This document shows, piece by piece, positions 54,341-64,000 of a stretch of 64,000 bases of DNA. The translations under genes and the position numbers were made by a program. The notes under the pieces were generated by a model. That model was not told where the DNA came from and ran no database searches. It saw nothing but the letters and a program-made list of their open reading frames with translations. The stretch comes from Cladosporium sp. IMV 00045. Taxonomy: Eukaryota > Ascomycota > Dothideomycetes > Cladosporiales > Cladosporiaceae. Position 1 is the first letter of the stretch. Each line of letters opens with the position of its first letter. The stretch lies in the NCBI GenBank assembly GCA_001931905.2, contig MSJI02000866.1:6340-70339 (forward strand), read 5' to 3'.

Positions 54341-57185
54341 ATGGTCCACAGCGTCAAGGCCTCGTACTCCGGAGAAGGCTACAACGACCAGTGGGACGAG
54401 TACGATCCCTATCCGCTGACACCACAACGATCAAACTCGAGCAGCAATTACAAGTCCGCCGCGAAGCCCGCCGGGCTGAACGGCAAGAACGGCAACCCCT
54501 TCGACCGCAACGAATACCACTCGCCGCCGGAGGAGACCGCGAGCTTCACCATGGCTCTGAACACAAAGATGCGTGCCCAGAATCATGATTCTGTCGGCAG
54601 GCATCTTCTTTATGAGACGGCTTTGCTGGAAACGAACTCCTATGAGATCTTGACTTTGGAGGATGTGGAAGAGCTGAAGAAGGAATCTACCCGCCTGCAA
54701 TCCGGCATTGACGGCGCAAAGCGAAAGCTGGCCTTGGAGTCTAAGGTGAAGGCTGCCGCTACCAATTTGCAACGACTATACTCCAGCGACCAAAGCCGCG
54801 CCGACTCACCGCAACATCCGGACAGTCCTAAGCGGGCACGAAAGAGTTTACTGAGTGGGAGACAAAGGAGTGGAAGCACTGCCAGCACCGAAGGAAAGAC
54901 ATTGAGTCAGACGGAAAGCGAATTGGCGGAGAGTACGCGCAAGGTTGACGAGCTGAACGAGACAATCAAGAGTTTGCTGGACCGCAGACAAGTCGTTGAG
55001 CGCAAGCTTCTGCGACACACAGCTGCAGTCCTTGCCGAACAGCAGAATGCAAACACGGACGGTGGAGCAAACGGATCGCGTGAAGACGACACGGACGATG
55101 CAAGTACTTATTCTCCCGACGAATTCGACGGCATCCGGGATATCCTGCTGAGCAAATCCTCAAGCTCAGGCGGCAAGCTTCAGAAGCGTGGCAATCTTCA
55201 AGGGGAACACGAGCAGCAACTTCAAAGTATGCAGACCAGGTTGGAACATCTCAACGAGCAGTTGAGAAGTGTCATCAGCGAGGCCAGCCAGACCCGCGGA
55301 GTATCGCCCGCCCCAGAGCCTCAATACACTCCAGTTGATGACAATGACCCCGCTGCGAAACTGAGCTCTGACTTTGATCGCTTTGAAAACAATCTCAGGG
55401 CGTTGCAGCAGGAGCAACAAGATGCTAAGAAGCATTATGCCCACATCCAGGAAACGTCCTATCAAACCAGGAATGCTGTGGAGGAACAGCTCGAGGAACT
55501 GAACGCTCAGCTATACAACACTCTGACGCTTTCGCCAGCTGCGCAATCGATTACCGACCTGCAAGAACCTCCTAAGGCGACTGGACACGGCTATCAGCCT
55601 CAACTGGCGTATCTGGAGGAGAGCTTCCTTAACATAGAGCAACTCCTCCGCCGCCACACTGATGAGCTGCAATCCGCCCGTGGCAACGGTGAAGACGAAG
55701 AGAAGACTGAAGCTCAGTCGAAGAAGCTGGATGAGTATGAAGCAACAATCGGTGGACTCTGGGAGATTATGCAAAATGAGCAGTCCCTGCTTCGCACGCC
55801 ACCCATTGATGAAGGCCGTTTCTCCGGTGCCGAACCTGTCCCTCGCTCGCCTCTCACGGATTCATTCTCTCTTCCGGCGTTCAGCTCTAGGGTGCAACAC
55901 CTTTTCAACCGCGCTACTGCTGCGCACGAGCAGCAGGATATTCTTCGAAGACAGATCCAGCAGCAGCGCGAGCTGAACGGAAGGTCTGACGCCGAGAAGG
56001 ATCGCCAAGTAGAGGAACTTACCACGAAGCACGAGCAACTGGTCGCGTCTGGCGAGCAAATGCAAGACGAGCTGGCGAAGTCGATGGCTCAACACAAGCA
56101 AGCCGAAACCGAGGTCAACCAGCTCAAGGCAGAGCTTCTCAACGTCGAAAATGAATTCACTGAACTTCGCCGCACCGCAGAGCTCAAGCATCAGGAACGC
56201 GAGGAGATGGCCCGCCAGCTGCAAGCTCAGCAGGAACACACCGGCCACTTGCAACAGGAAATCCAGGAACTCGAGGCTCAGGCTGCAAATATCGAATCGA
56301 ACAGCTCACAGCACGCCGAGCTTACTGCTCAACTCACAGCTGCCAATGCTGCCCGCGAACAAGCAGAGCAGAAGCACGCGGCTGCCATGAAAGAGATGGA
56401 GCAAGTCGAGACTGAGGTGGTCCGCCTCAGTACTGAGCTCACCATGGCCAAAGCCGAATTGGACGGCGCCTACGGCTCCCGCGCCGAGCGCGCCAAAGAA
56501 GCACAAGGCAGCGAAATCCAGGTGCTAATCGAGCGCAACGCCGAGATTACGTCCGAACTCGCCGCCCTACGCGCCGAGCGCAGCGACAACTCCCGCGTCC
56601 AAGCACTGGAGCAGGAACTTAAGGCCATGACGGCCGATTTCCAGGAACTCACCCGCGAGGCATTGCAGCAAGAGCACGAGCGCGGCCAGCTGGACTCCTT
56701 GATCGACGGGCTCCGCGACCGCTGCGAGGCGCTCGAAGGCCAGCTCAGCGACGAGCGCGTGCGCTGGATCGGCGTCAAGAGCCCCAACACCCCAATGAAC
56801 GGCGAGCGCGGCAGCACGATCATGCCCGCCAGGGAGCCGACGAGCATGCAAGTCATGCGCTCGGAGTTCAAGAAGATGATGCGCGAGACGCGCGCGGAGG
56901 GCGTGCGCTTGTTGAGGGTATGTTGTTCCGTTTGCCTAATCGACACTTTTTTGAGATTGTTACTAACACTGATCTCTTTTTCAGACCGAGCAAGACGAAA
57001 AACGCAAACTCGAAGCCGAAATCCGCCGGCTCAAAAACAACAACAACAACAATAACGGCGGCGGCTCCAACGAAGGTCAAATGTCCCTCCCTCGCAACTC
57101 CTCACACGACAGACTGAGCATCAACGGCCACGGGCACGGCAGGGCTGTGAGCTATAGTACGGGCACCTCGTCGACTCGCGGTTGA
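54341..57185 (+). CDS. Uds1-domain coiled-coil protein, copy 2
   Basis: Exons 54341-56917 and 56985-57185 (67-bp intron) give 925 residues. The first exon has the same length as copy 1 (2577 nt). Most differences are synonymous third-base changes. I noted about a dozen amino-acid changes, such as SPKRARKS for SPKLARKS, LTLEDVEEL for LSLEDVEEL, SPAPEPQYTP for SLAPEPHYTP and KSMAQ for KLMAQ. The C-terminal Asn tract is two residues longer. Domain content is as in copy 1. Because it begins right at the N gap, it may be an allele or homeologue placed in tandem by scaffolding rather than a true second gene at this locus. Confidence 0.9.
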
Positions 57186-58294
57186 GAATGCTCTAAGCCT
57201 TCTTCTCACATTGAACCAATTTCGCCTGCATCAGCATTGCATTGCCCCAGAACCTCACGCGCCACATTATTATAACGAAGTCGATTATTTTCGTTCGTTG
57301 CATTTGCTTGGTTTTTGACCCGCATTTTGTTTTTCTACTCTTCTCCTTCTACTCCTAAAGCGATAGACTTTCTTTTCTTCACTTCGGCATTTTTCCAGAT
57401 TTATTGCATCTTTCTTAGTTCCTTCTACTATCTTTCTAGACCACGTTGATGAATTACTATAACTTCTTCTTTCTCCTGCCTCACTTCTCTTCTTCGCGCT
57501 TAAACATTTTTGTACCTTACTCTGAAAACTCCGCATGATTTTCTCTTCTTCTTCTTCTTCTTCTTCTTCTCTCCGAGCCCAAGACAGCCTCTCAAAGCAA
57601 AAAAGCACTGCTCTGAATCAGCCTTTTTCACAATCGCTGTTGCTGCTGCTTCTTTCGCCATGCGCGTCTTCATCATCCGGAGAGAAACGATTTGCCAACA
57701 AAGAAAAGAGGTTTCGGAAGGGTCCAAAACGGACGCCATAGAGAGCGAAGAAGGGGCCTGAGTCGAACGATCATGCTGGAGGGGTTGCATGATGTGCTGT
57801 GGAATTGGTGGCATGGTTTCAAGAAGTGCGGCGTTTCTTTTGAAGAAGTTTAACGTGTTATTGAATCGAGAAGGCAATGAACTATAAAAGAAGATAGAAA
57901 AGTCTTTTGTCAATCAAAGAACAAACCACCGTGGTTTGCAACCTCCATTTCATGCTTGGCGTGTAGCAAAGCGAATTATTTTGACTGATACTTACTTTAT
58001 CTAAGATATTGAGATGAGATGAGGTTTGAGATTGTATTTGAATTTTTGCATTTCAATTCATGTCTAGACTGTTCGTAAGCCATGCCTGTTTTCTTCCTTC
58101 CCGCTCCCCTTCTCCCAAGTCTTTCAATAGAGAAGAACAGAAAACCCCCGCCCCTTCTACATGTGTGGTCCGTAGCAAAAACAGCAAAGAAAAACCAATG
58201 CCTGCCATGCCCCTTCCCACCAGCCCGTGTCTGCGCGCGCCATGCCCAGTTACAAGCAAAAATATGAATGCCCACGCTACCAAAACCGCCACGC
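57186..58294. other. Convergent 3' spacer with CTT microsatellite
   Basis: This is the 3' flank of Uds1 copy 2 and the 3' side of the PAC1 gene. It is T/C-rich with a (CTT)n tract at 57543-57570. I see no coding signal that holds up. Confidence 0.5.
57543..57570. repeat. (CTT)n microsatellite
   Basis: About nine CTT units lie in the 3' flank of Uds1 copy 2. The corresponding flank of copy 1 has no such tract, so it is a difference between the copies. Confidence 0.9.
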
Positions 58295-59747
58295 TCAAGC
58301 ACTAAACACCCGCACATTCAAATCCACACTCCCACAAGCAATCAAACAACGAATCTGCTCCTGCGTCGCCTCCCCTCCATTCTGCTGCCCCGCGCCACCA
58401 CTCGCCGCCTCACCACCCCCAACCGCACCTTCCTTAAACTGCGACGGCGCCCACCTCAAACAACTCACGAAATGATCCGCCGCCTCGACGACGCGCACGC
58501 ACTTCCCCTCCTGGCTTAAATCCCAGCACCGCACCGTCTTATCATCCGAGCAAGAGAGCAGATACTTCCCACCAGGGTGGAACACCAGCGCGCGAATCCA
58601 GTTGTCATGTCCTGTTAGAGTTTTGATACATATCCCGTTCGCGCCGAAGAGCTTGATCTGCTTGTCGCGGCCGCCGGTGGCACAGTATTCTGCGCTGCTG
58701 GAGGCGGGAGGAGGTTTTTTCAAACCCGCTATTGAGCTCAGGTGTTTGTAGGCGGAGGGAGGGGCGAAGGCGCACGTTTCCACGACGTGCTCGTGCGCCA
58801 GGAAAGTTTGCTTCAGGCTGTTGCTCTCCGGCTGCGAGAGGTCCCACATTCGCGCCGTTTGGTCGGAGGAGGTGGAGAGCAGCCAGCGCCCGTCGACCGT
58901 CGGGTGGAGAGAGCGAACCCAGTCTGCGTGCCCGCGCAGGGTGCGCAGGCAGTAGCCGGTCGTCACGTCCCAGATGCGGATGGTTTTGTCGCGGCTGGCG
59001 GAGGCGAGGAGGTTGCCTGAGAGGGGCGCGCCGGCGGCGCCGGAGGGGATGAAGCGCACGCTGCTCACGCTGTGGTCGTGGCCGGGGAGGGTGCGGATGT
59101 TTTTGTACTCGTCGGCGGGGTCCCAGAGTTTGATGGTCAGGTCGGAGGAGCAGGAGGCGAGGAGCGTGTTGCCGCGCGGGCCGCCGAAGTCGACGTCCAG
59201 CACGGCTTTGGTGTGTGATTTTAGGGTTCGTTCCAACTCGCCTAGCTCGTAGTCCCAGATTTTGATGGTGCAGTCTTCGCTGCCGGAGGCGAGGGAGGAG
59301 AAGAGGGGGTGGAATGCGACGCAGGTGATGGGCTGTCGGTGGCTCTGCAGGGTGTGCCTGGCGGGTGCTCGGGGTAGCCAGGTTGAAGGGTCGTGGTTCT
59401 TCCGGGCGGCGAGGGAGGTGGGTGTCGCGTTGTCGAGCTCATGCTGCAGCTGGGTGGAGCGGTTTTCGAGTTCCATGATCTTCTTCTGCAGCCTCACCAC
59501 CGACGTCCACTTCTTCTCCAGCAGACCCTCATACTTCTTCGCGGTGGTGGCGTCGAAGGTCTCCTCGGGCACGTTGAGCTCCTCGCGGATGGTTTGCGCG
59601 GCTTTGGCGTAGCCGGCCGAGTTCAGGTAGGCGATCAGGGACTTGTGGCTGTTAGCAAAAGGCTTGATCAGCGAGAGGACTGAGAAGAAGGAGGTGGTGG
59701 AGGGCGTACAGCTCATCGGCTTGTCGGGAAGTCAGGAGTGCGCTCAT
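58295..59747 (-). CDS. nudF: Nuclear distribution protein PAC1/LIS1 (NudF)
   Basis: Exons 59710-59747 and 58295-59648 (61-bp intron, GTACGC donor, GCTAACAG end) give 463 residues, the usual size of LIS1. The product begins [20 protein letters not shown] with the LisH dimerisation motif, then a short coiled coil ([20 protein letters not shown]). Seven WD40 repeats follow, for example [69 protein letters not shown] and [18 protein letters not shown]1 binds cytoplasmic dynein and, with NudE/Ndl1, supports nuclear migration along microtubules in hyphae. It starts 876 bp from the divergent STU2 gene. Confidence 0.97.
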
Positions 59748-60622
59748 GGTAGCAATCGCGCGGTGTGTCCATGCGCTGTGGTGGGATTGATGGGTGAGAG
59801 CGTGGATTGGTATGCGCGCGGTTGCCGCGACCGAGTGGATCTGGTCTGGGTCTGCGTATGGGTGGGGAGTGCAGGCAAGGTGAGGTTGCGGTGAGTGTTT
59901 TTGGGTGTTTTGGCTTCAATGATGTAGGTGGTATGGAGAGCTTCGCGGAGGAGGTTGGTGGTGGGACAGCAGCGCGACCAGGCGCGGAGACAACGAGGGA
60001 TTGAGTCAGCAATTGCTGGTGAAGGTGAGAGTAGCAGCAGTGGAGGGTATTGTTGTTATTATTGTTGACTGTGTGTGTTTGTGTGAATATCTCTCTCTCA
60101 CACACTAAGGTGTACTAGTATATACAGTACACCCCACGCCCATACGCGCGATCTGCGAGTGTGGCTTGCCCCGTGCGCATTGGGCTGTGATGGAAGAGGC
60201 AGAGAGGGCCGCCACAGAGTTCGTTGCTGTCAAAGCATCCGCTTGTTTACTGTCACAAGAGCCGCACCCTGACCCGACTACTAACTACATCACCGGCCTG
60301 TGACAGAGCCCAACCCGGACAATACTCTCTCTCTCACTTTCTCACACACTCCCCACCACGATCATCCTTGTGCATATTCACACTTTACGCCCACCCACGC
60401 CAACGGCACTGACTTCCCTCACCCTGCGCCATAGCAACCGCGCAAAAATCAATTCGCCCATACATCACCACAACCCCTCGCAAATTCCCCTCGACGAAGT
60501 CGTCCTGGTGTACCCAAAACAACTCCCTCACCACCGCCAACACCCAGCGATCCGCCGGATCCATGACCGCCAGCTACCTAGAAGCCACATAAACACCCAA
60601 CACACAATATACACATACGACC
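59748..60622. promoter_or_regulatory. Shared divergent promoter region of PAC1 and STU2
   Basis: This 875-bp interval separates the two head-to-head start codons. It contains GT- and CT-rich short tracts near 60060-60110 and C/A-rich sequence before ATG 60623. I cannot point to individual factor sites. A bidirectional promoter is inferred from orientation only. Confidence 0.45.
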
Positions 60623-63479
60623 ATGGGTGACGCCGAAGAGTTCGCGAAGCTGCCGCTCACCGAGCAATTCACCCACAAGAACTGGAAGGCGCGCAAAGGA
60701 GGCTACGAAACCGCGACGAGAGACTTCAAGGTTGCGCAGCCGTCAGATCCCACCCTCCGCGAATTCATTCTGGACAGTGGGCTGTGGAAAGGCGCCGTCG
60801 CAGACTCCAACGTCGCCGCACAACAAGAAGCGCTCAACGCCTACAATGCTTTCCTCGACGCTGCCGGCACCGAGGGTGCGAGGAAGACACGCGCGAGCAC
60901 CGTCACACCTATAGTTGAGAAGGGCTTGACGGGAAGACCTGTGGCCAAGCAAGCTGCCATCGAGGCGTTGCTGTTGCTAATCGAACTGGACAAGCCGGAT
61001 CCCGTTGTGGAGGAACTTCTGCCTCTACTTTCTCACAAAATGCCCAAGATCATTGTCGCCACGCTTAGCGCCCTGAAGGAGATCTACCACGCTTACGGCT
61101 GCAAGACCGTAGAGCCCAAGCCAGTGCTGAAGCTGCTACCCAAAGCTTACGGTCATGCCGACAAGAACGTTCGCGCTGAAGCGCAGGCACTTACCGTCGA
61201 GTTGTACAGATGGTTGCGAGAGGCCATGAAGCCTCTCTTCTGGGGTGAGCTCAAGCCTGTGCAACAGACCGATCTCGAAAAGCTGTTCGAACCGATCAAG
61301 GAAGAGCCAATGCCGAAACAGGAGAGACTGCTGCGATCTCAGCAAGCAGCCAAGGAGGAGGCGGAGGCCGCACAAGGTGGCGATGAGGAGGAGGGCGAAG
61401 GCGAGGAAGAAGCTGCCATTGATCTCGAGCCAGAATTTGAGGCAGTCGATGTGCTCGCGAAGGTTCCCGCCGATTTCAACGAGCGTCTCGGCAGCACGAA
61501 GTGGAAGGACAGGAAAGAGGCGCTCGAGGAGACCTTCGCTGTTGTGAATGTCCCAGCCATTCAAGAAGGTTCCTTTGACGATATCATCCGTGGCTGCGCG
61601 AAGAGTATGAAGGACGCGAACATCATGGTCGTCACAGTCGCTGCCAACGTGGTTGAGGCGCTGGCGAAGGGCCTCAAAAAGAGCTTCAGCAGATACCGCA
61701 GCTCCATCCTCCCAGCTATGCTCGAACGTTTCAAGGAGAAGAAGCCGTCGGTAACCGATGCCATCGGCGCTGCCTGCGATGCTGTCTTCACGTCTACCGG
61801 CCTGGCCGATGTTGTGCCCGATGTACAGGAGGCTCTGAAGAACAAGAACCCCCAAGTCAGAGAGAACTCGGCCAAGTTCCTTGTTCGCGCCTTGAAGACG
61901 ACCAAAGACGCACCAACACCTGAACAGACCAAGGAAATGGCCGAGCCCGGAAAGAAACTGCTCGCGGAGAGCACTGCAGGTCTTAGAGATGTTGGTGCAG
62001 AGTTGCTGGGTGTGCTCTGGAAGATCATGGGCGACAGAAACATGCTCGCTCACTTGGAGGGTCTTACGGATATTCACAAGAACAAAGTCAAGGAGGCATC
62101 AGAAGCAGCAGAAGTCAAAGCGAAGTGGAAGCCCAAAGCTGCGCCGCCGCCCAAGGCTGCTGCTCCACCCGGAAAGAAGCCTGCTCTTGGTACCAGAAGG
62201 CCCGCAGCGGGCGGTGTCAAGAAGGCTGCACCCAAACCAGCAAGCCCACCACCTGCGGAAGAAGCGCCACTTGCACCCAGACCAACAACAAGACCAGCGG
62301 CCAAACCAGCTGGCGCAAGACCGGGTGGCCTTAAGGCTCCTGGATCTGGCTTACAGAAGCCTGGAACAGGCTTGAAAGCACCAGGGTCTACTCTTGCCTC
62401 ACCTTCCAAACGTCAAGGTATGGTCATGGACGACCCACCACCCGCAGCACCCAAAGGCCTCGGAGCACCAGGCCGTGGCCTTGCTGGCAGACCCCTAGGC
62501 AAACCATCCACGGCACCATCCTCTCCTCCACCCACACCCAAGCAAGAAGCACCCTCCTCAGCGCTCTCCTCCATCGAACGCCAAGAACTGTACGACCTGC
62601 GCGCCGAAATCGACCTCGTCCGCCAACAATCCTCCGACCTGCGCACCGACAAGATGAAACTCAGCTCGCAAATCTCCGAACTGCAGAACCAAAACGCCCA
62701 GCTCATCGAAGACCACACCCGCGACGTCCTCCAAGTCAAAGCCAAAGAGACGCAGCTCGTCCGCGCCCGCTCCGACGCCGAAACCGCCGAAGACCGCGCC
62801 AACACACTCTCGCGCGAAGTCGAGCGCCTCAAGCGCGAAATCACGCGCCTCGGCCGCACCACCAGCGGCCGCGACAGCCCCGTCGACGCCACACCGGCAT
62901 CGGCATGATGGGCGGTGGTAGCAACGGCTCTTTCTCCCGCCCCGCCTACGGCAGCGGCAGGTCTTCGTACGAAATGCCCCCTCCCCGCCACCACCGCGGG
63001 GAGAGCCAGTACGGCAGCAACAGCAACAGCGGCAGCGGCGACGGCGGCGAGGGGAAGGAGAACGTGCCGGACTACGACCACGGCTTCCACGACGGCGGCA
63101 AGCTGAGCCCACGCTTCCACTCCGCTTCTTCCCGCCCCATGAGCAATTCTTCCAGCGGCCGCGGGACTCCCAACGGCGACGATCTGGGCCGCGTCACGAG
63201 CGGTGGTGGTGGAGGCGGTCAGGCTTCCATGAGCAGGAATCCCAGCGCGGGTGGTGGAGATGGCGTCGAGAGCTGGAAGAGAGCCGCGGAGGTGACGCAG
63301 AATCTGAAGGCGAGGATTGAGATGATGAAGGTTAGTTGTTTTTTATTTTTACTTTGGTTGATTCCCTCCTTGTGGTCTCTCTTGCTTCGACGGTTTGTCG
63401 AGGGAGGTTTTTCGTTTTTTACTGACTTGGTGACGTTGCACAGGCGAGACAGAACCTCAATCGCCAATCGCAGCAGTAA
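60623..63479 (+). CDS. STU2: Microtubule polymerase Stu2/XMAP215 (two TOG domains), with apparent frameshift
   Basis: The first frame runs 60623-62908 (761 codons), the second continues 62905-63330, and a 113-bp intron leads to 63444-63479. TOG1 covers about residues 1-230 (FTHKNWKARKGGYETATRDF, LLPLLSHKMPKIIVATLSAL), TOG2 about 285-500 (STKWKDRKEALEETFAVVNV, NPQVRENSAKFLVRALKTTK). A basic Pro/Ala/Gly linker binds the microtubule lattice, then a coiled coil (about 665-750). The second frame supplies the conserved end: SWKRAAEVTQNLKARIEMMK, then ARQNLNRQSQQ. Frame 1 stops at a TGATG overlap (62906-62910) where the other frame continues, and no intron fits; a one-base loss nearby, real or from assembly, is likely. 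Stu2 promotes plus-end growth at spindles and kinetochores. Confidence 0.92.
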
Positions 63480-64000
63480 AGAGCTGCAATGTCTGGCACG
63501 CACGATGGGCGCATGAAACGATTGATCGAACAATCGCAGCAGTGAAAAGCGGCAAACATCAGGCACGGAATATCTTCATGCACACGATTCGAACGACAGA
63601 CAAAGCACTTTGACGACTTGTGCAAAATTCCCTCCTCAGGAGAGGGGTTTAGAAAAGGTACGCGACATTTCAAGCTTTTCTCTTTGAATGAATGAGGTTT
63701 TCACGAGAAGGCGAGGAATGGGGGTGCGACGATGGCTTTCTGGGAAAGCGATGGCGGTTGGTGAGCGAACGAGCCGGCTTTTTCATGATCGATGATTCGG
63801 GAAAGGCAATCAGGCATAGTGCATGTGATGGGGGCTGTGGGCCGGTTGGCGGGTGTTTCTTCCTTGGGTTTTCTGTCATTGGTTCTCGTACTATACCACT
63901 TTTTGGCTTTTTTTGTTATGGCGCCTTGTGTCTGGGCCGGTGGGGAGGAAGCGCTGTAAGAATGGCGCGCTTTGGGTTGTATGCAATGCACACAAAACTT
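63480..64000. other. 3' flank of STU2 to window end
   Basis: 520 bp with no supportable gene. Open frames on the minus strand (63670-63991) carry no domain. The start of a neighbouring gene may lie beyond the window. Confidence 0.5.

Noticed and set aside
53536..54588. Open frames running through the N gap
   Set aside because: They are open only because N has no stops; no sequence supports them.
61136..62077. 313-codon frame antisense to STU2
   Set aside because: Fully inside the TOG2 coding region on the other strand; a shadow frame.
1..64000. CRISPR arrays, operons, prophage or bacterial insertion sequences
   Set aside because: Spliced genes, fungal families and intron signals show a eukaryotic nuclear sequence; no regular spaced repeats or transposase genes were seen.

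Overview
The window is nuclear DNA of a filamentous ascomycete, most likely a Dothideomycete. The signs are short GT-AG introns (mostly 48-80 bp, many with a CTRAC branch point), CT-rich leaders, two fungal-specific regulators (a VosA-type velvet protein and a LaeA-like methyltransferase), an Uds1-domain septation protein and Sas3, Stu2, PAC1/LIS1 and Vps60 orthologues. A black-yeast-like or capnodialean fungus with a partly doubled genome would fit the near-identical gene pair at 50-57 kb, but the species is inference only.

Layout. 0-8 kb: a secreted orphan, a small two-exon membrane protein, a Dabb stress protein and a dsRBD-like protein, with long empty spacers. 8-17 kb: secreted GH3 beta-glucosidase (7 exons), GDP-mannose pyrophosphorylase, a PLP aminotransferase of the ACC-synthase-like group, and a complex I MWFE-type subunit with a 6-nt microexon. 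17-27 kb: PHD+MYST histone acetyltransferase (Sas3 type), a 3.3-kb gene-poor stretch, then a VosA-like velvet factor. 26.5-32 kb: 5.5 kb with no supportable gene. 32-39 kb: secreted orphan, S10 serine carboxypeptidase, cytochrome P450. 41-49 kb: LaeA-like methyltransferase, Vps60 ESCRT-III subunit, Apd1-like protein, an OB-fold-like orphan and a secreted CBM20 protein. 50-57 kb: two copies of an Uds1-domain coiled-coil gene on either side of a 585-bp run of N. 58-64 kb: PAC1/LIS1 and Stu2/XMAP215 in head-to-head orientation.

The genes do not form one obvious pathway. Three loose themes appear: secreted carbohydrate and protein degradation or binding (GH3, CBM20, S10), developmental and secondary-metabolism regulation (VosA, LaeA-like, Sas3, with a P450 nearby), and cytoskeleton/septation (Uds1, PAC1, Stu2). 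I do not see a convincing new multi-gene system. The best leads are the Uds1 duplication at the gap, the PAC1/STU2 shared promoter, the microexon, the CBM20 protein with an unfamiliar N-terminal domain, and several orphan genes whose exons I could join in frame. All splice joins were made by eye from splice consensus and reading frame; none is checked against transcripts.
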